Shown: one piece after another, positions 1 to 5,945 of the stretch
Layout: the number at the start of each line of letters is the position of its first letter
Numbering within the stretch: the first letter of the stretch is position 1
NCBI GenBank assembly: GCA_025927665.1
Contig: JAICKZ010000153.1
Coordinates: forward strand, 1 to 7,802
DNA from: Steroidobacteraceae bacterium
GTDB lineage: Bacteria > Pseudomonadota > Gammaproteobacteria > Steroidobacterales > Steroidobacteraceae
Reading direction: 5' to 3'
Length of the DNA stretch: 7,802 nucleotides
The notes under the pieces: model-generated
Told to the model about the DNA's origin: nothing
Database searches by the model: none
Seen by the model: the letters and a program-made list of their open reading frames with translations, nothing else
Made by a program: the position numbers and the translations under genes

Positions 1-2780
1 AATCTATTGAAGATGCCGGTACCACAAATATCTCGGATCTTCTTCGCGAATTACCATCAGTTGGTATTTCGGGATTGAGTTCGACCAATAGTAACTTTCT
101 GAGTACCAATGCCGGTGTTAATACAATCAACCTGCGCAATCTTGGCGATCAACGCACGCTGGTACTGGTTAATGGTCGCCGTTTCACTCCCGGTATTTCC
201 GGCAGCTCGGCTGTAGATTTTAACTCGATACCGGTGGATTTTATTGACCATGTGGAAATTGTCACGGGTGGCGCATCAGCAATTTACGGTGCCGATGCTG
301 TTGCAGGCGTGGTAAACATTATTTACAAAACTGATCTTGACGGATTGCAGTTCCGTGCTCAGGCTGGCGAAACCAGCCATCATGACGGCGCGATTTACAC
401 TGGTGCAATGACTTTTGGCTCCGAATTTGCCGATAATCGCGGTCATTTTATGATGAACTTATCATACGAACAGGAAGACGGAGTTCGCTCTTCACAACGC
501 GCGCGTTCTGCCACCGATCAGCAAATCGATCCAAAGACTGGTGCTATCGTTAGTCCATCGCATAGCAGTTTTGCACCTCAGGGTCGCTTTGAATACTTTG
601 ACGATAACAGCTTCTTAGGCAATGGTACTAACGACAATGTATTTACTTTCAACCCAGACAACTCGTTGAAAGACGGATTTAGTGGTGCAACAGATGGTTT
701 CAACCGAAATTCCTATCGACGCTTATCAGTTCCCATCACTCGCACATTGGTTGCCTCAACCTTCAATTACAATTTGACAGACTCACAGCAACTGTATGGT
801 GAATTCACTTATGCCGATAGTCGCAGCCAATCACAGATAGAGCCGGATCCACTGGGAGCAAATGATGTTACAGATGGACCGGGCTCCGTCTACTCGGGAA
901 CATCGGACGCAAACAACATTCCGATTGGCGTGCCTTTGACCAACGCCTATTTGCAAACATTGCCGCAACTTGCACCAGTGGCGGCGTCAATTAGGGCCTG
1001 GAATACAGACCCTGCAAATGCCGGTAACCCGATTCGCTATTTGTATTTTCGCAAACGTCTATTGGATATCGCTGATCGAGGTAATGACTCAACTCGGCAA
1101 ACCAATCGCATTGTGCTAGGTGTAAAAGGTGATCTACCATTTTCCGATTGGCGATACGATGCTTCCTTTACTTACGGACGCACTACGGATGCACAGATCT
1201 CCAGTGGACAAGTCAATCTGGCTAATGTTGCTGCAGCACTGGACTCAGTTGTAGATGGCAGTGGAAACATCGTTTGCCGCGATCCTGTATACCAGTCGTT
1301 AGGTTGCGTGCCCATCAACATCTTTGGTAATAATAGTATTACCCCCGCCGCCGCTGCATGGGTAGCCGCAGCCGTCACTCGTAATGTTAAAGTTCAAGAA
1401 CAAGTTATTTCGGCCTACGCAACCGGCTCAGTTGGTGAATTGCCAGCAGGAAAACCGCAGCTAGTAGTCGGCGTCGAAAGCCGCAAAGACAAGAGTCAAG
1501 AAATTTGGGATCCGCTTACTAATACGGGTCAAAACGGCAGCAATGCATTTCCCAATGTCTTTGGCAATATTGATGTTAAGGAAGCTTTCTTGGAATCCAA
1601 CATCCCTATTTTAAAGGACAAAGTGGCGGCAAAAACGCTGGAGGCAGAAGCTGCGGTCCGTCATGCTAATTATTCAACCATCGGCTCAGTCGATGCTTGG
1701 AAGGCTGGGCTTGTTTGGGCACCAATAACGGATCTGAGGTTCCGAGGCGTATATTCAGTAGCGATTCGTGCACCTAACATCAATGAATTATATGGTGGAC
1801 AAGCCGAGACTTTCCCAACGGGTATACAAGATCCGTGTGATGGAGTAACTGCGACTTCTGCACACACGTATGATGCCGCGTGTCGTGCAATACCTGCGGT
1901 TGCCACGGCCATCCAAAATAATGGCGCGTTTACTTATACGCTCCCGCTCGACTATCAGGTGATCAACGGATTTCAAGGATCTAATCCCAATTTAAAGCAG
2001 GAAAAAGCAAAGACTAAAACACTTGGACTGGTACTTACCCCAAGTGGGTTGCCCAATTTCAACATGACAGTTGATTGGTTTGATATCAAGATACAAAATG
2101 CTATCAATTCAGTAGACCTGCAAAGTTCAATAAACCAGTGCTTGTTAACCGGCAATCCTGCTTTCTGCGGCAGCGTAATTCGCAGCCCTTTAACTGGTAA
2201 GTTACGTACGATCAATGCGTTCCTTGTAAACGTCAGCGATATACATACAAGCGGAATTGACACTGCTGTACGTTATCATTGGGACTTGAACACTTTCGGA
2301 AAACTGGATTTAGCATTGACAGAAACTCATTTGCTGAAACTTGAGCAAAATAACTTTCCCGGCTCACCTACTGCCGATAATGTCGGTGAGTTAAATTCGA
2401 CTCAGAATGGTCGCCTGGGTTCAGGTTTCAAGGATCGGGCAACCCTGAACTTGATCTATACCAAGGGTCCCATAGAAGCAAGTTGGAAACTTAATTATAT
2501 GAGTAGCATTGTTGACACGCTCCCTGTGGAGGGTAACAGCGTGGCATCTGCCATCTATAATAATGTTCCTGCTTATATCTACAACGATGTTCAGTTCCGT
2601 TACAACTTCGGCACCAAGGCGCATTTAGTGGGCTATGTAGGTGCCAATAACGTGTTTGACAAGCAACCCCCTGTGTTGCCAAGTGGTATGGCATCAGAAG
2701 TAACTGGCACTGAGACCGCCGCTGATACTTACGATGTTTTTGGGCGCTTCCTATACGCGGGATTTGAAGCTAAGTTCTAA
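1..2780 (+). CDS. TonB-dependent outer-membrane receptor, 5'-truncated by window edge
   Basis: This is an energy-coupled outer-membrane importer: a 22-strand barrel closed by a plug and driven by TonB-ExbBD. The frame is already open at base 3, so the signal peptide, the TonB box and the start of the plug lie outside; 925 residues are visible. The plug is recognisable from SDLLRELPSVG, then RNLGDQRTLVLVNGRR (about residues 45-60), VTGGASAIYGADAVAGVVN (about 87-105) and IIYK. The rest is barrel, with family-typical segments GCVPINIFG, SVAIRAPNINELYGG, NPNLKQEKAKTKTLGL and WFDIKIQNAI. The protein ends in GFEAKF; a C-terminal Phe is the usual barrel-assembly signal. It has six visible cysteines in three close pairs (425/435, 612/627, 713/722). 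Receptors of this large class are common in Gammaproteobacteria and Caulobacter-like bacteria and often take up oligosaccharides, but the substrate cannot be read here. The TTG at 75 is internal to the plug and is not the start. Confidence 0.95.
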   Translation, partial: SIEDAGTTNISDLLRELPSVGISGLSSTNSNFLSTNAGVNTINLRNLGDQRTLVLVNGRRFTPGISGSSAVDFNSIPVDFIDHVEIVTGGASAIYGADAVAGVVNIIYKTDLDGLQFRAQAGETSHHDGAIYTGAMTFGSEFADNRGHFMMNLSYEQEDGVRSSQRARSATDQQIDPKTGAIVSPSHSSFAPQGRFEYFDDNSFLGNGTNDNVFTFNPDNSLKDGFSGATDGFNRNSYRRLSVPITRTLVASTFNYNLTDSQQLYGEFTYADSRSQSQIEPDPLGANDVTDGPGSVYSGTSDANNIPIGVPLTNAYLQTLPQLAPVAASIRAWNTDPANAGNPIRYLYFRKRLLDIADRGNDSTRQTNRIVLGVKGDLPFSDWRYDASFTYGRTTDAQISSGQVNLANVAAALDSVVDGSGNIVCRDPVYQSLGCVPINIFGNNSITPAAAAWVAAAVTRNVKVQEQVISAYATGSVGELPAGKPQLVVGVESRKDKSQEIWDPLTNTGQNGSNAFPNVFGNIDVKEAFLESNIPILKDKVAAKTLEAEAAVRHANYSTIGSVDAWKAGLVWAPITDLRFRGVYSVAIRAPNINELYGGQAETFPTGIQDPCDGVTATSAHTYDAACRAIPAVATAIQNNGAFTYTLPLDYQVINGFQGSNPNLKQEKAKTKTLGLVLTPSGLPNFNMTVDWFDIKIQNAINSVDLQSSINQCLLTGNPAFCGSVIRSPLTGKLRTINAFLVNVSDIHTSGIDTAVRYHWDLNTFGKLDLALTETHLLKLEQNNFPGSPTADNVGELNSTQNGRLGSGFKDRATLNLIYTKGPIEASWKLNYMSSIVDTLPVEGNSVASAIYNNVPAYIYNDVQFRYNFGTKAHLVGYVGANNVFDKQPPVLPSGMASEVTGTETAADTYDVFGRFLYAGFEAKF

Positions 2781-2803
2781 TCTTGAATGTCTTCAAGTGA
2801 ATC

Positions 2804-2838
2804 AAGAGCGACTTCGCAAGAAGTCGCTCTTTTTCTTT
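2804..2838 (+). terminator. Rho-independent terminator of the TonB-dependent receptor gene
   Basis: A perfect 12-bp stem (2804-2815 with 2820-2831; core AGAGCGACTTC / GAAGTCGCTCT) closes on a GCAA tetraloop and runs into TTTTTCTTT. It lies 23 nt after the receptor stop codon. The T-run abuts the stop codon of the converging DUF192 gene. Read on the minus strand the same hairpin is followed only by a poor T-tract (TTGATT), so it may stop leftward transcription weakly. A second small inverted repeat, CTTGAA/TTCAAG (2782-2797), sits just before it. Confidence 0.88.
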
Positions 2839-3311
2839 CACTGATTGGTTAGCTGTATCATCGCCCCGGCGCGAATCCCTAGCTGCGAGGCAACGCCGCC
2901 TTTTAATTCCAGCACAGTTAATACACTGCTCTTTGAAGATATAATTTTCTCGGACAGCGGTATCGCGTTCGCAGCGATGCTTTCTATATGTCCATCAGCG
3001 GTGATAAACAACATATCAAGTGAGATCAACGTATTCTTCATCCACATGGAAATTTTTTGTGGTGCATTGAAAATAAATAACATGCCTTGATCCGTTGATA
3101 ATGATTTAACGAACATCAATCCTTGCTCACGCCGCGCTTCGGTATCAGCAACCCATATTTTGAACTCATGTTTACGCATATCTGGAGTAACGATGCTGAG
3201 CGTGGCCTGCGGAAAGCGTTCCAATGGTTCCAGCGCCATCTGTGCGTTGACGTTGTTGATGAATGCGAATGGCAATACCAATGACATTACAATTGCAACA
3301 AGAAATTTCAT
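2838..3311 (-). CDS. Secreted DUF192 family protein
   Basis: This 157-aa protein belongs to the DUF192 family (Pfam PF02643), small single-domain proteins with no settled biochemical role. A Sec signal peptide is visible: MKFLVAIVMSLVLPFAF, with likely cleavage after VNA near residue 23, so the protein should be periplasmic or exported. The family motifs occur in order: FKIWVADTEARREQGLM (50-66), GMLFIF (76-81), the hallmark WMKNTLISLDMLFI (90-103), DGHIESI (106-112), VLELKGG (133-139) and GIRAGA (145-150). Length and domain coverage are complete. The ATG overlaps the stop codon of the upstream gene in an ATGA arrangement, and a GAAGTGA stretch sits a few bases upstream as a ribosome binding site, which points to translational coupling. 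The gene ends directly against the terminator of the converging receptor gene. The family assignment is firm; the function is unknown. Confidence 0.93.
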   Translation of the reverse strand: MKFLVAIVMSLVLPFAFINNVNAQMALEPLERFPQATLSIVTPDMRKHEFKIWVADTEARREQGLMFVKSLSTDQGMLFIFNAPQKISMWMKNTLISLDMLFITADGHIESIAANAIPLSEKIISSKSSVLTVLELKGGVASQLGIRAGAMIQLTNQ

Positions 3312-3952
3312 GGGTTCACTTCAGTTGTTGTTGGTACTTCGTCTTCTGGCGTTAAATCAACGCGTCCCGCAAAATCAAAACGTGTGATCAACACTGCTCC
3401 ATCGCCGTTAAGTTCGCGCGCGGGTTGATTACAAAAGCCACGCGCTTCGATGCGATAACTGTGTTTCTTTGTGGGCATGCCAGGAACAATGCTTTGTCGT
3501 AACCGATCAACAATACATTTGTCACCTTGCGTACTATAAAACTTACCCTGTCCTTCACGCATTATCGTGACATTAACGGCCAAGACTTTATCAGATCGAT
3601 CGGCAAGTGATTCGCCTTCACGAATTCCATTTATTCCAAATAATAAGACCAATGAGTGAGCAGTGGTTTTTGGTAATTGACTGAAGCGCAGGCGCAGGCC
3701 ACCGTCAGGACGCACTGAGCCTGCACAGCTTAATGCCTTATTGCGCCAATCGAGCTCAGCCTGAATTGATCCGCTAAGACGCGCGCGCAGATATCCATCA
3801 CCCGAGCTTAAGCATTGAGCCTGTAATTGTGGTATGTCAGAAGATGCCACTTTATTGGGGTTCAAGATCACCTTTTCTTGTGTGCGATCCGCACCAATCA
3901 CAGTTGTCGATGCCGTTATCAGCGTAATCATCAGGCATAACAAGGATCGCAT
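3308..3952 (-). CDS. Uncharacterised secreted protein, coupled to the DUF192 gene
   Basis: I do not recognise this protein. With the ATG at 3952 it has 214 aa and starts with a clear Sec-like signal peptide (MRSLLCLMITLITASTTVIGA, cleavage near residue 21). The mature part has four cysteines (47, 76, 146, 174), enough for two periplasmic disulfides. Its middle alternates polar and hydrophobic residues (LRLRFSQLP, SLVLLFGINGI, KVLAVNVTIM, SYRIEARGFC, AVLITRFDF), which suggests a beta-rich fold. The C-terminal tail is acidic and Thr-rich. No transmembrane helix follows the signal peptide. The frame stays open upstream: an ATG at 3985 would lengthen the signal peptide's n-region by 11 residues, while an ATG at 4027 and a TTG at 4063 would place the hydrophobic segment too far inside. 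None of these starts has a strong Shine-Dalgarno, so the start is uncertain between 3952 and 3985. The stop overlaps the DUF192 start by 4 bp, so the two are almost certainly one operon. Confidence 0.78.
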   Translation of the reverse strand: MRSLLCLMITLITASTTVIGADRTQEKVILNPNKVASSDIPQLQAQCLSSGDGYLRARLSGSIQAELDWRNKALSCAGSVRPDGGLRLRFSQLPKTTAHSLVLLFGINGIREGESLADRSDKVLAVNVTIMREGQGKFYSTQGDKCIVDRLRQSIVPGMPTKKHSYRIEARGFCNQPARELNGDGAVLITRFDFAGRVDLTPEDEVPTTTEVNP

Positions 3953-4012
3953 TCGATAGGCTTGATGCGCTACAGTGCGAGCCATGTTGTTGAGGCATGG
4001 CAAGAATGCAAA

Positions 4013-4042
4013 TTTGTAATGGAACATGGTTAAATAGATCAA
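4013..4042 (-). promoter_or_regulatory. Possible sigma70 promoter for the leftward secreted-protein operon
   Basis: On the minus strand, TTGATC (4042-4037) and TACAAA (4018-4013) are separated by 18 nt. Each matches four of six consensus positions. Transcription would begin near 4006, upstream of both plausible starts (3985 and 3952). The match is weak and was found by eye. Confidence 0.22.
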
Positions 4043-4050
4043 CTGAACAT

Positions 4051-4079
4051 TTGATTTCGGCAATGACGGTAAGCATAAC
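4051..4079 (+). promoter_or_regulatory. glgC: Possible sigma70 promoter for glgC
   Basis: TTGATT (4051-4056) and CATAAC (4074-4079) are separated by 17 nt. Each matches four of six consensus positions. This would leave a leader of roughly 60 nt before the glgC ATG. It lies back to back with the candidate leftward promoter. A weaker alternative is TTCGGA/TACAAA at 4091-4119. Confidence 0.2.
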
Positions 4080-4134
4080 GCTGTCTGTTATTCGGATCGA
4101 GAATAACGTAGCGTACAAAAGCGATTTTATTAAA

Positions 4135-4139
4135 AGAGG
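4135..4139 (+). promoter_or_regulatory. glgC: Ribosome binding site of glgC
   Basis: AGAGG lies 5 nt before the ATG at 4145, within TAAAAGAGGT. It is the clearest Shine-Dalgarno in the window. It fixes the glgC start and so the N-terminus, which is about nine residues longer than in E. coli GlgC. Confidence 0.8.
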
Positions 4140-4144
4140 TTCAA

Positions 4145-5434
4145 ATGGATCAAATCATCCCTGCAAAAAGAGCCATTAGCCGCAAAGAAGTTTCTACCAA
4201 GCGCTATGTCAGCCGACTGACGCATAGTACCTTGGCGGTTATCATGGCAGGAGGTCGTGGTGAGCGGCTTAAACATCTCACCGACAATCGCTGCAAACCT
4301 GCCACACAATTTGGTGGTAAATTTCGCATTATCGACTTCGTACTTTCCAATTGCGTCAATTCAGGAATACGTCGCATCTCGGTACTGACGCAGTACAAAG
4401 CACATTCATTGATTCGTCATATCCAACGCGGTTGGAGTTTTTTGCGCGGTCAGTTTGGTGAGTTCATTGAAATTATTCCGGCCCAACAACAACTAGGGCC
4501 AGACTGGTATCGTGGCACCGCTGATGCGCTTTATCAAAATCTGTCCATCATGAAATTACATCGGCCACGTCTGGTGCTGGTGTTGGCGGGCGATCATATT
4601 TACAAAATGGATTATGGTCCGATGCTGGCGTATCACGTGGAAAAGCGTGCCGACATCACGGTCGGGGTTGTCGAGGTACCGCGCGCTGACGCCAGTGGTT
4701 TTGGTGTGATGACGATTGATGAGCACAATCACGTTATCGACTTTAAGGAAAAACCAGCCAATCCCGATGGCATTCCCGGTCGCGAAGAATGTGCGTTGGG
4801 CTCCATGGGTATTTATGTATTTAATGCACGCTTGTTGTTTAAATTACTGGAACAAGATGCGGCCGATCCGAACAGTGGCCACGATTTCGGTAAGAACATT
4901 ATTCCACAAGCGATAAACAAGTTAAACGTCATGGCTTATCCATTCCGCGATGTGCGTACACGTGCGCAACAATACTGGCGCGATGTGGGAACCGTTGATG
5001 CATTCTACGAAGCCAATATGGAATTGGTATCTGTTAATCCAGAACTCAATATCTACGACTCGCAATGGCCCATCTGGACTTTTCAACGCCAACAACCCCC
5101 CGCAAAATTTGTATTGAACGAAGATGGACGTCGAGGCATGGCGGTAGATTCCATGATATCTGGCGGTTGCATTATTTCTGGCGCGGAAGTCATTGAATCG
5201 TTGCTCTCCACCAACGTGCGTGTCTCGGAACATAGTCGTGTCGAGCGTTCACTATTGTTCCCAGATGTACGCGTGGGTTCTCATTGTATTATCAAACATG
5301 CCATTCTTGACACAGGCGGTGTGGTACCTCCCGGTACCCAAATAGGCGTGGATGCTGCAGAAGATGCCCGGCGTTTTTATATTTCAGAAAAAGGTGTGGT
5401 GTTGGTAACGCGTGATATGTTGGCAAAGTTGTAA
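4145..5434 (+). CDS. glgC: Glucose-1-phosphate adenylyltransferase (ADP-glucose pyrophosphorylase)
   Basis: GlgC makes ADP-glucose and pyrophosphate from ATP and glucose-1-phosphate, the regulated step of bacterial glycogen synthesis; it acts in the cytosol as a homotetramer. The 429-aa protein is full length. The N-terminal nucleotidyltransferase domain has the GGRGERLKHLT loop (36-46), KPATQFGGKFRIIDF (51-65), SNCVNSGIRR (68-77), WYRGTADA (121-128), LAGDHIYKMDY with catalytic-type Asp150, FKEKPANP with the glucose-1-phosphate-type Lys203, SMGIYVF (220-226) and YWRDVGT with Asp280. The C-terminal left-handed beta-helix holds the SGGCIISG and AEDARRFY segments. Compared from memory with E. 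coli GlgC, activator-site Arg40 and Arg52 are kept (Arg49, Arg61), while Lys39, His46 and Arg386 align with Asn48, Gln55 and Thr390. The start has a good AGAGG site. The gene diverges from the secreted-protein pair and is followed after 15 nt by a small unknown gene. No other glycogen gene is in the window. Confidence 0.97.
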   Translation: MDQIIPAKRAISRKEVSTKRYVSRLTHSTLAVIMAGGRGERLKHLTDNRCKPATQFGGKFRIIDFVLSNCVNSGIRRISVLTQYKAHSLIRHIQRGWSFLRGQFGEFIEIIPAQQQLGPDWYRGTADALYQNLSIMKLHRPRLVLVLAGDHIYKMDYGPMLAYHVEKRADITVGVVEVPRADASGFGVMTIDEHNHVIDFKEKPANPDGIPGREECALGSMGIYVFNARLLFKLLEQDAADPNSGHDFGKNIIPQAINKLNVMAYPFRDVRTRAQQYWRDVGTVDAFYEANMELVSVNPELNIYDSQWPIWTFQRQQPPAKFVLNEDGRRGMAVDSMISGGCIISGAEVIESLLSTNVRVSEHSRVERSLLFPDVRVGSHCIIKHAILDTGGVVPPGTQIGVDAAEDARRFYISEKGVVLVTRDMLAKL

Positions 5435-5449
5435 TGAATTGCTGGTGCC

Positions 5450-5887
5450 GTGGTGGATGATTTCGAATCATTAAAAAATTGTGATGCGGAAAAACTAATC
5501 GAACAGTTCATTGCAATGACTTTACCCAAGCCGCAGTGGACGCATCATGCACATCTGCGTGTGGGTTTGTGGCACGTATTGAATTATGGTACTGACGAAG
5601 CGCTGTTGTTATTGCGTAATCGCATCAGCGCTTACAACGAATCGATTGGAACGTCAAACACCGTTCATTCTGGCTATCACGAAACCATCACGCGCTTTTA
5701 TATTTTTTTGATTGCACAATTCCTCTCAACGGCTGATCTCACTCTGTCGCTGAATCAATTGGCCGATCAATTAATCATTCAATATGGTGATCGCAAATTA
5801 CTGCTGAAATATTATTCGCGCGAACGATTGTTCAGTGTCACGGCGCGACTTGAATGGATGAGTCCTGACCTGATCGCTTTATCATAG
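5450..5887 (+). CDS. Conserved hypothetical protein, His-rich, downstream of glgC
   Basis: This 145-aa soluble protein has no signal peptide and no membrane segment. I know similar sequences only as uncharacterised bacterial proteins and can give no function. Three blocks look like the conserved core: TLPKPQWTHHAHLRVGLW (24-41), SGYHETITRFY (74-84) and YYSRERLFS followed by EWMSPDL (121-141). His32, His33, His35, His77 and Glu78 could form a metal or catalytic site, but that is inference. The remainder reads as amphipathic helices. The start is GTG, in a tandem GTG-GTG at 5450 and 5453, with a poor Shine-Dalgarno. The next in-frame Met (residue 23) would cut into the conserved-looking TLPKPQW block, so the upstream GTG is preferred. 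It lies 15 nt after the glgC stop, so co-transcription and perhaps translational reinitiation are likely. Confidence 0.85.
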   Translation: MVDDFESLKNCDAEKLIEQFIAMTLPKPQWTHHAHLRVGLWHVLNYGTDEALLLLRNRISAYNESIGTSNTVHSGYHETITRFYIFLIAQFLSTADLTLSLNQLADQLIIQYGDRKLLLKYYSRERLFSVTARLEWMSPDLIALS

Positions 5888-5945
5888 ATCGCATCGGCGT
5901 TTCTTCAGGTATGCTTGTCGTTCATTAGCTTCTGATTGAGTTAGT

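Noticed and set aside
75..77. TTG as a possible start of the TonB-dependent receptor
   Set aside because: The frame is open to the left edge and the upstream residues (SDLLRELPSVG) are typical plug-domain sequence, so this is an internal Leu codon.
1172..2694. Several minus-strand open frames of 60-96 codons inside the receptor gene
   Set aside because: They are frame shadows of the receptor with no recognisable domain or ribosome binding site.
4009..4016. Perfect 8-bp palindrome CAAATTTG in the intergenic region, considered as an operator
   Set aside because: An AT-rich 8-bp palindrome is expected by chance and nothing else supports it.
1..5434. A polysaccharide-utilisation locus linking the TonB-dependent receptor to glgC
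   Set aside because: A strong terminator and a leftward operon of unrelated secreted proteins lie between them, and no glycoside hydrolase, sugar transporter or sugar-responsive regulator is present.
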